In this document: piece by piece, positions 18,756 through 26,559 of the stretch
Layout: each line of letters begins with the position of its first letter
Position numbering within the stretch: the stretch's first letter is position 1
Source: Nocardioides sp. URHA0020
GTDB lineage: Bacteria > Actinomycetota > Actinomycetes > Propionibacteriales > Nocardioidaceae
Reading direction: 5' to 3'
Assembly: GCF_000620705.1 (NCBI RefSeq)
Contig: NZ_KK211169.1
Coordinates: 409,895-473,894, forward strand
Length of the DNA: 64,000 nt
Position numbers and translations under genes: made by a program
Notes under the pieces: generated by a model
Told to the model about the DNA's origin: nothing
Databases searched by the model: none
Seen by the model: the letters and a program-made list of their open reading frames with translations, nothing else

Positions 18756-18800
18756 GTCATCGTCGATCCAGGACGGCCGGCCGGGGGATCGGGCGACCGA

Positions 18801-19214
18801 TCAGCCGTGCCGGCCGGGCTCCTGCTCGCTGAGGGGGCGACGCTCCCAGTTGGCACACGGCTTCGTGGACGTCCGGCGTACGCCGGCGCAGTCGGGCATC
18901 TCGTCGGGCTGCGACAGCTCGTCGGTCATCAGGTCACGGATCAGCAGAGCGCGCTCCATCCGGTAGGCGTTGCGGGTCAGGTGGCAGTCGCAGGAGACGC
19001 CGATCCGGTGCAGCCGTTCCTCCAGGGCGGTCGCAGTGGGTGACTTGATGTCGCGGAACCACTGGGTCCACATCAACGACCCGTCGCAGCCGACCGCCTC
19101 GACCCGTCGTGCCACGAAGCAGCCGAGGCACTCGTAGAGACCCGGCTCGCTGCCGGGGTCGGCGACCATCCTCAGGTAGAGCTCGGTTTCGTCGCCGACA
19201 GACATCTCGGGCAT
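18801..19214 (-). CDS. DUF2695-like cysteine-containing protein
   Basis: 137-residue soluble protein with a central GVSCDCHLTRNAYRMERALL segment resembling the CDC motif of small DUF2695 proteins. Earlier Cys residues lie in YECLGCF, with later ones in PDCAG and KPCANW; metal binding is possible. The start could be ATG 19214 or the in-frame ATG 19205; neither has a clear ribosome site. It lies 34 nt after the cobalamin-binding-like gene on the same strand. Function unknown; the family call is tentative. Confidence 0.6.
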   Translation of the reverse strand: MPEMSVGDETELYLRMVADPGSEPGLYECLGCFVARRVEAVGCDGSLMWTQWFRDIKSPTATALEERLHRIGVSCDCHLTRNAYRMERALLIRDLMTDELSQPDEMPDCAGVRRTSTKPCANWERRPLSEQEPGRHG

Positions 19215-19248
19215 GGCAGATGTCTACCGGCGGCCACCGACAGCCCCG

Positions 19249-20100
19249 TCAGTGGTCGGGATGGAGGATCGCGGCGAGCTCCTCGATGCCGTCGACCAGG
19301 CGGGTGCCGGGGCGGGCCCAGGCGGCGTTGGCGTCGACGGCATGCACGGGTACGCCGGGCGGGAGCACGCCGGACGCCACCAGGTCGTCGGCGAGCCGCT
19401 GCGCGCCGGCGAGGTCGTAGCCGCACGGCGCCACCACGATCACCTCGGGCGCGGCCTCGTGGACGGACTCCCAGAGCACCCGCTCGGACTTCGCGCCGGG
19501 CTTGCCGAGCAGGCACAGGCCGCCGGCAGCCTCGACCATCTCGGGCACCCAGTGCCCCGGAGCGTACGGCGGGTCGGTCCACTCGAGCAGCATCACGCGA
19601 GGCCGAGGCAGGTCGGCGACGCGCGACCGCACCGCAGCGAGACGCTCGCGGAGCCCGGCCACCAGGTCGGCCGCCGCCGTCTCGTGGCCGGTCGCCCGGC
19701 CGAGCACGCCGATCGACGTGAAGACCTCGTCGATCGTGTGGGGGTCGATGGTCAGCACCTCGGCGCGGCAGCCCAGGTAGGACAGGGCGTCGTCGACGAC
19801 CGAGACGTCGACGGCGCAGACCGCGCACAGGTCCTGGGTGACGACCAGGTCGGCGTCGAGCTCGGCGAGCGCGTCCGCCGACAGGTGGTAGAGGTCCTCA
19901 CCGCGCGCGACCGCGCCGACGACGTACGCATCGATCTCGGCGGCCGACAGGCCCTCCGGCATGGCGGAGGTCGACACGATCCGGCGGCTCCTCGCCTCGG
20001 CGGGGTAGTCGCACTCGAAGGTGAGCCCGACGACGTCCGCACCCGCACCGATCGCGAACAGGATCTCCGTCGTCGACGGGAGCAGGGAGACGATCCGCAT
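19249..20100 (-). CDS. Cobalamin-binding-like periplasmic-fold protein (BtuF superfamily), no signal peptide
   Basis: 283-residue protein of the helical-backbone metal-receptor superfamily. It begins MRIVSLLPSTTEILFAIG, the family opening, and has VTQDLCAVCAVD and VMLLEWTDPPYAPGHW as further family segments. It lacks a signal peptide or lipobox, so unlike BtuF it is probably cytoplasmic, and no ABC permease or ATPase is adjacent. Annotation pipelines usually call this subfamily cobalamin-binding protein; ligand and role are not shown by the sequence. It lies downstream of a secreted-protein gene on the same strand after an 88-nt gap. Confidence 0.8.
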   Translation of the reverse strand: MRIVSLLPSTTEILFAIGAGADVVGLTFECDYPAEARSRRIVSTSAMPEGLSAAEIDAYVVGAVARGEDLYHLSADALAELDADLVVTQDLCAVCAVDVSVVDDALSYLGCRAEVLTIDPHTIDEVFTSIGVLGRATGHETAAADLVAGLRERLAAVRSRVADLPRPRVMLLEWTDPPYAPGHWVPEMVEAAGGLCLLGKPGAKSERVLWESVHEAAPEVIVVAPCGYDLAGAQRLADDLVASGVLPPGVPVHAVDANAAWARPGTRLVDGIEELAAILHPDH

Positions 20101-20188
20101 CCCTCGACCCTAGCCACCGGTCCAGCGGCCCAGCGGTCGAGAGCAGCCGGGCGGATCGAGACCGAGGGCCCCGACCCGCCCGGACGGC

Positions 20189-20869
20189 TCAGGCGGCGGC
20201 CTTGAGGGCGCGCGCGGTGAGCTTGACCGACTTCGGGATCGACGGCGCGGTGGCGTCCATCGACATCGCACCGGTGTAGACGATGACCCGGCCCTTGCGC
20301 ACGAAGAGCGTGTTGAACACCGACGACGTCTTGTGGCCGGCGATCGTGCAGGTCGACCGCATCTGGTAGCCCCAGCGCTCGTTGCCCAGCTTGAACCGGA
20401 TCTTCTTCATCGAGGTCTTGCACTTCGGCGCGTCGCCACCGGTGCCGCCACCCCCGCCGGCGCTCGAGCCGGGACACTTCTTGGCGTACGCCGCGTAGCC
20501 GTGGAGGTACTTCACCGCGGCCTTGGCCGTCGGGAACTTGTAGGCCTGCACCGACACGCTCGGACGAGCGCCGGTGGCCAGGTAGGACGAGGGGTCGCTC
20601 GGGTCGTACTTGGGGGCGTACGACGCCGACCGGCCGCGGGCGCCCTTGATGACCTTGGTGGTGTTGCACTTCTTGCCCGGGCCGTAGACCTTGGTCGTCG
20701 ACACGGTGGCGGTGCCGCCCTTCAGGTGCGGGTAGATCTTCGCGACGGCAGCGATCTTGGGGACGCCCGGAGCCTTGGCCGCCGCGGTGGCGGGGCCGGC
20801 GACGGCGGGTACGACGAGTGCGGGGACGGCCAGCGCGATCAGCGCCCGGCTCAACCAGCGGCGGTTCAT
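20189..20869 (-). CDS. Secreted four-cysteine protein of unknown function
   Basis: 226 residues. A classic signal peptide (MNRRWLSRALIALAVPALVV, then AVAGPATAAA) predicts export and cleavage near residue 30. The mature part has four Cys (GKKC, KKCP, PKCK, RSTC) that could form two disulfides, a Gly-rich linker, many Lys residues and a C-terminal strand FVRKGRVIVYTG. The layout (helical segment with Cys, then two strands with Cys) recalls PknH-type extracellular sensor domains, but similarity is weak and unverified. ATG 20869 has a GAGAGA purine run upstream. Divergent from the TSUP permease gene. Confidence 0.7.
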   Translation of the reverse strand: MNRRWLSRALIALAVPALVVPAVAGPATAAAKAPGVPKIAAVAKIYPHLKGGTATVSTTKVYGPGKKCNTTKVIKGARGRSASYAPKYDPSDPSSYLATGARPSVSVQAYKFPTAKAAVKYLHGYAAYAKKCPGSSAGGGGGTGGDAPKCKTSMKKIRFKLGNERWGYQMRSTCTIAGHKTSSVFNTLFVRKGRVIVYTGAMSMDATAPSIPKSVKLTARALKAAA

Positions 20870-20962
20870 GAGGTCTCTCTTCTCTGTGGTCCGGAGTGGA
20901 TGTGAGGACCATGTCGCCTCCCGCTTGAGGTCGACTGGGAGCCCACTTGGAGAATGGCCGCG

Positions 20963-21745
20963 ATGGATGACGTCTCCGCGACCGTGCTGGTCCTCCTCGG
21001 CCTGGCCGGGTTGGCGGCGGGCTTCGTCGACGCCGTGGTCGGCGGCGGTGGGCTGATCCAGCTCCCGGCGCTGCTGCTCGGGCTGCCGAGCGCCTCGACC
21101 GTCCAGGTGCTGGCCACCAACAAGGTCGCGGCCATCAGCGGGACGACGGTGAGCGCGGCGACGTACTACCGCCGCATCCGCCCGGACCCGAGGACGTTCC
21201 TGCCCCTCATGGCCTTCGCGTTCGTCGGCTCGGCGGCCGGCGCGCTGGTCGCCAGCCAGATCCCGCGCGACGCCTTCGAGCCGATCGTGCTCGTGGCGCT
21301 GGTCGTGGTGGGCGGCTACGTGCTCCTCAAGCCGCAGTTCGGCGACGCCACCGCGCTGCGCTTCTCCGGGCACCGCCACACGGCGGCCGCGATGGGCACC
21401 GGCCTCGCCATCGGGTTCTACGACGGCGCCCTGGGCCCCGGCACCGGTAGCTTCTTCGTGATCACCCTCGTCGGCCTGCTCGGCTACAGCTTCCTCGAGG
21501 CGTCCGCTAAGGCCAAGCTCGCCAACTGGGCGACCAACCTGGCCGCGATCCTGGTCTTCGCCCCGCAGGGCGCGGTCCTGTGGCAGGTGGCGGCGGTGAT
21601 GGGGCTCTGCAACATCGTCGGCGGGTACGTCGGCGCGCGCACCGCCGTGGCCCGGGGCGCTCGCTTCGTGCGGGTCTTCTTCATCGTCGTCGTCTCGGCC
21701 TTCATCGTCCGGATCGGCGGCGACGTGCTCGGCGTCTGGTCATGA
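20963..21745 (+). CDS. TSUP-family permease (TauE/SafE-like)
   Basis: About 260 residues and seven or eight hydrophobic helices. Family motifs are FVDAVVGGGGLIQLPALL near the N-terminus and a second half-repeat FYDGALGPGTGSFFVI at about residues 153-168. TSUP proteins export or import small sulfur or carboxylate anions (sulfite, sulfoacetate, taurine-derived); substrate unknown here. ATG 20963 has GGAG 10 nt upstream; the in-frame ATG 20954 is one base after that site and less likely. The stop overlaps the YigZ-like gene (ATGA), starting a chain of four-base overlaps through five genes. Confidence 0.88.
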   Translation: MDDVSATVLVLLGLAGLAAGFVDAVVGGGGLIQLPALLLGLPSASTVQVLATNKVAAISGTTVSAATYYRRIRPDPRTFLPLMAFAFVGSAAGALVASQIPRDAFEPIVLVALVVVGGYVLLKPQFGDATALRFSGHRHTAAAMGTGLAIGFYDGALGPGTGSFFVITLVGLLGYSFLEASAKAKLANWATNLAAILVFAPQGAVLWQVAAVMGLCNIVGGYVGARTAVARGARFVRVFFIVVVSAFIVRIGGDVLGVWS

Positions 21746-22371
21746 GCAGCTACCTGACCGTCGCGCGCGGGGCCCAGGTCGAGATCGAGGTCAAGCGCTC
21801 GCGCTTCCTGTGCACCGTCGCCCGGGTCGACGACGAGGTCGCGGCGCGCGCGCTGGTCGAGCGGCTCCGCAGGCAGCACGGGGACGCGGGCCACCACTGC
21901 TCGGCGTTCAGGATCCACCAGGACTCCGTGGAGAGGTCCTCCGACGACGGCGAGCCGGCGGGCACGGCGGGGGCGCCGATGCTCGAGGTGCTCCGTGGTG
22001 CCGGGCTCGGCGACGTCATCGCGGTCGTGACCCGGTGGTTCGGCGGCACCCTGCTGGGTGCGGGCGGCCTGGTGCGCGCGTACGGCGATGCCGTGCGCGC
22101 CACTCTCGACAGCGCCGGCACCCTCCAGCGGACCCTGGCGCGGGAGCACCTGCTCGAGCTCGACCACCTCGACGCGGGTCGCATCGAGAGCGAGCTGCGG
22201 TCGCGCGGCTTCGCCGTGCTCGACACGGCGTACGCCGTCGGCGTCTCGCTCACCCTCGGCGTGCCACCGGCCGACGAGCCGCGCCTGGCCGCCGTCCTGG
22301 CCGAGCTCACCGCCGGCACCGCCACAACCACGGTGGCAGGCGAGCGCTGGGTCGATAGCCTCTCCCCATGA
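21742..22371 (+). CDS. YigZ/IMPACT family protein
   Basis: 209 residues. The N-terminal UPF0029/IMPACT domain has VKRSRFLCTV, then HHCSAFR and the signature DDGEPAGTAGAPML (about residues 73-86). Next comes RWFGGTLLGAGGLVRAYGDA, the most conserved block. A C-terminal DUF1949-like ferredoxin fold follows. Homologues associate with ribosomes or translation control in eukaryotes; the bacterial role is unclear. ATGA overlaps link it to the TSUP permease upstream and to the PNPOx-like gene downstream. Confidence 0.9.
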   Translation: MSSYLTVARGAQVEIEVKRSRFLCTVARVDDEVAARALVERLRRQHGDAGHHCSAFRIHQDSVERSSDDGEPAGTAGAPMLEVLRGAGLGDVIAVVTRWFGGTLLGAGGLVRAYGDAVRATLDSAGTLQRTLAREHLLELDHLDAGRIESELRSRGFAVLDTAYAVGVSLTLGVPPADEPRLAAVLAELTAGTATTTVAGERWVDSLSP

Positions 22372-22682
22372 GTGTTCTCGTCGACCTCGCCGACCTGCCC
22401 CAGCGGCTGCAGGAGTTCGACCGCGGCTACCTGCTCACCACCAAGGACGACACCGTCAAGGCGGTCTCGGTGCGCGCGGTCGCCGAGGATGCCTCGTTGC
22501 GCATCGACACCCCGGGCCGGGGCTCGATCACCAACGTCGGCGTCAACCCGGTCGTCACGGTGCTCTTCCCGCCTCTCGCCGATCCCGGGATGTCGCTGCT
22601 CGTCGACGGGACTGCGGTCGCGGACGGCGACGACGTCATCGTCACCCCGACGGGCGCCGTCCTGCACCGGCCGGTCCCATGA
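22368..22682 (+). CDS. Short PNPOx-like split-barrel protein
   Basis: 104 residues with a small beta-barrel pattern: RGYLLTTKDDTVKAVSVRAV, then RGSITNVGVNPVVTVLFPP and a C-terminal DGTAVADGDDVIVTPTGAVL. It matches the pyridoxamine-phosphate-oxidase-like superfamily but is shorter than typical members, so flavin binding is uncertain. Coupled by ATGA to genes on both sides. Function unknown. Confidence 0.7.
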   Translation: MSVLVDLADLPQRLQEFDRGYLLTTKDDTVKAVSVRAVAEDASLRIDTPGRGSITNVGVNPVVTVLFPPLADPGMSLLVDGTAVADGDDVIVTPTGAVLHRPVP

Positions 22683-23413
22683 GCATCACCCCCTTCTGGG
22701 TCAGCGCGTTCCTCGACCTCGCGCCCGGCGACCTCGACCGCGGGCTGGCGTTCTGGCGCGACGTGACCGGGTACGCCGTCTCGGCTCCGCGCGGCGAGAC
22801 CGACGAGTTCGTCAGCCTCCTGCCGCCCGACGGCGACGACTACCTGCGCGTCCAGCACCTCGAGGACGGGCCGGGCCGGATCCACCTCGACCTGCACGTC
22901 GAGCACCCCGCCGTCGCCGCCGAGGCCGCGATCGAGCTCGGCGGCCACGTGCTGGTCCGCCACGAGGAGGGCTACGTCGTGGTCCGCTCACCCGGCGGCC
23001 TGATCTGCTGCTTCGTCACCCATCCGGCCACCCGGCGCCCGGCCCCGGCGACCTGGCCCGGCGGGCACCGCTCGCAGGTCGACCAGCTGTGCCTCGACGT
23101 CCCGCGGGCGGCGTACAACGGTGAGGTCGCCTTCTGGCAGGGGCTGACCGGGTGGGAGCTGACCGACCTGGAGGAGACGGAGCTCGAACGCCTCCAGCCG
23201 CCCGCCGACCAGCCGCTGCGCTGGCTGGTCCAGCGGCTCGACGACGCGGACGGACCCGTGCGCGCCCACCTGGACCTCGCGACCGACGACCGCGACGCCG
23301 AGGTGGCCCGGCACCTCGCGCTCGGGGCCACCCAGGTGGCCCGGCGCGACGGCTGGACCGTGCTGACCGACCCGGTCGGCACGCCGTACTGCATCACGAG
23401 GAGGATGCCGTGA
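22679..23413 (+). CDS. Two-domain VOC (glyoxalase-like) protein
   Basis: 244 residues with two tandem vicinal-oxygen-chelate modules. Module 1 runs from FWVSAFLDLAPGDLDRGLAFW to VRSPGGLICCFV, and module 2 from DQLCLDVPRAAYNGEVAFW to LTDPVGTPYCIT. Internal duplication of this kind is normal for the superfamily. Candidate metal ligands are present (HLDLH, HLDLA), but the reaction cannot be deduced. The gene begins in an ATGA overlap and ends in a GTGA overlap. Confidence 0.85.
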   Translation: MSITPFWVSAFLDLAPGDLDRGLAFWRDVTGYAVSAPRGETDEFVSLLPPDGDDYLRVQHLEDGPGRIHLDLHVEHPAVAAEAAIELGGHVLVRHEEGYVVVRSPGGLICCFVTHPATRRPAPATWPGGHRSQVDQLCLDVPRAAYNGEVAFWQGLTGWELTDLEETELERLQPPADQPLRWLVQRLDDADGPVRAHLDLATDDRDAEVARHLALGATQVARRDGWTVLTDPVGTPYCITRRMP

Positions 23414-23922
23414 CCCGGGTCGACCCGCCACCCACCGGCGACGAGGCGGCGACGCTGCTGGGCTACCTCGACTACCACCGCGAGACGCTGCGGACGAAGG
23501 TCGCCGGCCTCGACGCCGCCCAGCTCGACACCACGCTCCCGCCGTCGGCGATGACGCTGGGTGGGATGGTCAAGCACCTGGCCTTCGTCGAGCACTGGTG
23601 GTTCCGGTGCGTCCTGGAGGGCCACGAGTACGGCGAGCCCTGGGCCTCGGTCGACTGGGACGCCGACGCCGACTGGGACTGGCACAGCGCCGTCGACGAC
23701 ACCCCCGAGGAGCTGCTCACGCTGCTCGACGCGGAGATCGCGGCCTCCGACCGGACGATCCGCGGCGCGGGCGACCTCGGCCAGCTCTCGCAGCGCACCG
23801 GCCGGGCGGGCTCGCCCTTCTCGCTGCGCTGGATCCTCGTCCACATGATCGAGGAGTACGCCCGGCACAACGGCCACGCCGACCTGATCCGCGAGTCGAT
23901 CGACGGCGCCACCGGCGAGTGA
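23410..23922 (+). CDS. DinB-family (DUF664) four-helix protein
   Basis: 170 residues. Three metal-ligand histidines of the DinB fold are in place: HLAFVEHWWFR (about residues 52-62) and EYARHNGHADLIRE near the C-terminus. The family includes mycothiol- and bacillithiol-dependent transferases, and this organism makes mycothiol (mca present), so a thiol-transferase role is possible but unproven. GTG 23410 lies in a GTGA overlap with the VOC gene and is the last of five coupled genes. Convergent with the UbiB-like gene, 3 nt away. Confidence 0.87.
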   Translation: MTRVDPPPTGDEAATLLGYLDYHRETLRTKVAGLDAAQLDTTLPPSAMTLGGMVKHLAFVEHWWFRCVLEGHEYGEPWASVDWDADADWDWHSAVDDTPEELLTLLDAEIAASDRTIRGAGDLGQLSQRTGRAGSPFSLRWILVHMIEEYARHNGHADLIRESIDGATGE

Positions 23923-23925
23923 GCG

Positions 23926-25263
23926 CTAGGCCGGGTCGGCGAAGCCCGGCAGCGACGCGGTCAGGATCTCGCGGAACGGCACCTCGGCGCCGAGCTGGCT
24001 CAGGATCCCGATGGCGCCGAGCCAGGTGCGGTGGATCAGCAGGTACGACGGCGGCAGGTTGATCTTGAGGGCCAGCGTGTACGCCGGGTCGCGCGGATTG
24101 TTGACCCGCTGGAACTGCGCCTGCATCCACTCCCGCGAGAACTGGAAGCGCTCGACCTGGGTCGGCTCGACGAAGGGCGAGAGGTAGTCGAGCAGCAGGG
24201 CCGGGTCGATGGTCACGCGGTCCTTGACGAAGCCCTCGTCACGCAGCCCCGCGAGCAGCTGCTCGTCGTCCTCGATGGCGGCGATCCGGATCAGGGAGCC
24301 CATCGCCAGCGGCAGCGCGCCCTCGGCCAGCCGGGCGACGGCGCCGAAGTCGAGGATGCCCATCCCGCCCGGACTCCCGTCCTCGGTGGGCAGGATCCGG
24401 AAGTTGCCGGGGTGGGGGTCGGCGTGGAGCATGCCGGTGCGCGCCGGCCCCTCGACGAGGAAGCGCACGAAGAGCTCGCCGTAGTGGTCGCGCTCCTCCT
24501 GGGTGCCGTCCGAGATCACCGCGGCCAGCGACGAGGTCGACTCCAGCCACTCCGTGATCAGGGTGGTGTCGCCGGCGGCGACCACGTCGGGCACGACGAA
24601 GTCGGGGTGGTCGCGGAACGCCTCGGCGAACGCGTGCTGAGCATCGGCCTCGAGCCGGTAGTCCAGCTCCTCCTCGGTGCGGGCCTGCATCTCGGCGATC
24701 AGCGGCTTCACGTCGATGCCCGGGACCAGGGTGCCCATGGTCCGGGCGAGCCGGGAGAGCTGGCGCAGGTCGGAGCGGAGCGCGTCGCCGGCACCGGGGT
24801 ACTGCACCTTCACCGCGACCTCGCGGCCGTCGACCCAGCGGCCCCGGTGCACCTGCCCAATCGAGGCGGCCGCGGTCGGGCCGCCGTCGAGCCAGGCCAG
24901 CTGCTTCTTCCAGTCCTTGCCGAGGTCGCGGGCGAGGGCCTCGCGGACCTGCTGGGTCGGCATCGGGGGCGCGGAGTCCTGGAGCTTGGTCAGCTGCTCG
25001 CGGTAGGGGCCGGCGACCTCCTCGGGGAGGGCCGCCTCGAGCACCGAGAGCGCCTGACCGAACTTCATCGCGCCACCCTTGAGCTCGCCCAGGGTGCGGA
25101 AGAGCTGCTCGGCCGTGCGCTGCTGGATGTCGGACATCACGGCCTCGGCGGGCTTGCCGCCCATCCGCTTGCCGAAGCCGAGCGCGCTGCGGCCGGCGTA
25201 CCCCAGCGGCAGGGCGGCCAGCCTCGCCGTCCTGGCCACGGCCTTGCGGGGCAGCTCGGTCAT
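23926..25263 (-). CDS. ABC1/UbiB-family atypical kinase
   Basis: 445-residue ABC1 (UbiB/ADCK) protein. The family-specific KxGQ motif is KFGQ at residues 67-70, the Ala-rich nucleotide loop AAASIGQVHRG is at about 132-142, and the catalytic and metal motifs are HADPHPGN and DFG. UbiB-like ATPases act in quinone synthesis or lipid movement at membranes. No clear membrane helix is seen at the C-terminus. The start is ATG 25263; a longer frame upstream lacks kinase similarity. A quinone-related role would suit an organism with cytochrome bd, but there is no operon link. Confidence 0.9.
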   Translation of the reverse strand: MTELPRKAVARTARLAALPLGYAGRSALGFGKRMGGKPAEAVMSDIQQRTAEQLFRTLGELKGGAMKFGQALSVLEAALPEEVAGPYREQLTKLQDSAPPMPTQQVREALARDLGKDWKKQLAWLDGGPTAAASIGQVHRGRWVDGREVAVKVQYPGAGDALRSDLRQLSRLARTMGTLVPGIDVKPLIAEMQARTEEELDYRLEADAQHAFAEAFRDHPDFVVPDVVAAGDTTLITEWLESTSSLAAVISDGTQEERDHYGELFVRFLVEGPARTGMLHADPHPGNFRILPTEDGSPGGMGILDFGAVARLAEGALPLAMGSLIRIAAIEDDEQLLAGLRDEGFVKDRVTIDPALLLDYLSPFVEPTQVERFQFSREWMQAQFQRVNNPRDPAYTLALKINLPPSYLLIHRTWLGAIGILSQLGAEVPFREILTASLPGFADPA

Positions 25264-25303
25264 GGGTCCAGTGTCCCAAACGGCTCCTAACGCGGCCGTC
25301 GCG

Positions 25304-25663
25304 TCAGCTCGTGCACAGGCAGAAGGGGTGTCCGGCCGGGTCGAGGAAGACCCGGAACGTCGTGCCGGGCTGGTGCTCCGGCTTGGTGGCACCGAGCTCC
25401 AAGACCTCCGCCTCGCCCCGGTCGAGGTCGGGGACGACGACGTCGAGATGGAGCTGCTGGGGGACCTCCTGGCTGGGCCACGTGGGCGCCCGGTAGTCGG
25501 CGACGGTCTGGAAGCTGATGCAGCTGCTGCCGTCGGCCGGCCGGATCTCGTGCCAGTCGTCCTCGGAGGTCACCTCCCACCCGAGGAGGGTGCCGTAGAA
25601 CCCGGCGAGCGCCGCGGCGTCGGGGCAGTCGTAGACGAAGGTCGGGAAGCGCGCGATGGTCAT
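25304..25663 (-). CDS. Single-domain VOC protein
   Basis: 119-residue glyoxalase-fold protein: MTIARFPTFVYDCPD opens the first half, LAGFYGTLLGWEV is the conserved helix, and QQLHLDVVVPDLDRG opens the second half. It ends FLDPAGHPFCLCTS. Candidate metal ligands include His and Glu in the HLDVV and GHPF strands. Reaction unknown. It is 40 nt upstream of the UbiB-like gene on the same strand. Confidence 0.85.
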   Translation of the reverse strand: MTIARFPTFVYDCPDAAALAGFYGTLLGWEVTSEDDWHEIRPADGSSCISFQTVADYRAPTWPSQEVPQQLHLDVVVPDLDRGEAEVLELGATKPEHQPGTTFRVFLDPAGHPFCLCTS

Positions 25664-25825
25664 CTCGGCAACCTAGACGCGCCCGCCGACAGTGTCACTG
25701 CGCGAGCGGCGGGCGCCCTGCACCCGGAGCCGGTGCCCGCCGCCGCATGGTCTGCGAGCGGCGGCCACCGGACCCGCGACCCTCAGCCACGACAGCTCAG
25801 GGTGGCTCAGGCGGGCTCAGATGCC

Positions 25826-26464
25826 TCAGCCAGGGAACTTCACGCCGGTGTTGGCGTGGCAGCGGTAGCCGAAGGGGTTCTTGGCGAGGTACTGCTGGTG
25901 GTGGTCCTCGGCGTAGTAGTACGTCGGGGCCTGGCGGATCTCGGTGGTGATGTCACCCAGGCGGCGGCGCTTGAGCTCGTCGCCGTAGACCGTGGTCAGC
26001 TCGCGAGCGACCTGCTCCTGCTCGGGGCTGGTGAAGTAGATCGCCGAGCGGTACTGCGTGCCGACGTCGTTGCCCTGCCGGAAGCCCTGGGTCGGGTCGT
26101 GGACCTCGAAGAAGGTCTTCACCAGGTCGGCGAAGGACACCGTGCTCGGGTCGAAGACGATCCGGACCGCCTCGGTGTGGTTGGTGCGGCCCGAGCACAC
26201 CTCGTCGTACGACGGGTGCGGGGTGGTGCCGCCGGCGTACCCGACCGACGTCGACCAGACGCCGGGGAGCTGCCAGTAGATCTCCTCGGCGCCCCAGAAG
26301 CAGCCGAGGCCGAAGAACGCGACCTCGAAGCCGTCGGGGACGTCATCGGTGACCAGGGGTGCGTCCAGGACGCGGTGCTTCTCGGCCAGCGGGAAGTTGC
26401 GCTCGCTGCGGCCGGCCAGGGCCTCCTCGGGGGCGACCAGCTGGGCCTTGCGGGTGAGGAACAC
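25826..26464 (-). CDS. msrA: Peptide methionine sulfoxide reductase A
   Basis: 212 residues. It reduces methionine-S-sulfoxide in proteins, regenerated by thioredoxin or mycoredoxin-type thiols. The catalytic Cys55 sits in the invariant GCFWGAEE motif, followed by VGYAGG and GRTNHTEAV (acidic and tyrosine pocket residues). A resolving Cys is at 202 in [10 protein letters not shown]. The GTG start at 26464 has AAGGAG 5 nt upstream, which fixes it. Divergent from metB, so two methionine-related genes share a 95-nt intergenic region. Confidence 0.95.
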   Translation of the reverse strand: MFLTRKAQLVAPEEALAGRSERNFPLAEKHRVLDAPLVTDDVPDGFEVAFFGLGCFWGAEEIYWQLPGVWSTSVGYAGGTTPHPSYDEVCSGRTNHTEAVRIVFDPSTVSFADLVKTFFEVHDPTQGFRQGNDVGTQYRSAIYFTSPEQEQVARELTTVYGDELKRRRLGDITTEIRQAPTYYYAEDHHQQYLAKNPFGYRCHANTGVKFPG

Positions 26465-26547
26465 GTGCTCTCCTTCAGATCGCAGTGATGATGCACAGTC
26501 TGTAACACCGCCGGGGGGCGTGGCGTTCCCGGCCGTCGAGGGCCGGA

Positions 26548-26553
26548 TAGCCT
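26548..26553 (+). promoter_or_regulatory. Leaderless -10 box for metB
   Basis: TAGCCT, then 6 nt (CGGAGG), then ATG 26560. The purine-rich hexamer touches the start codon and cannot serve as a ribosome site at normal spacing. Confidence 0.45.
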
Positions 26554-26559
26554 CGGAGG

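Noticed and set aside
25264..25277. GGGACACTGGACCC (minus strand) as a DosR box before the UbiB-like gene
   Set aside because: Three mismatches, and it touches the start codon, where an activator could not work. Treated as chance.
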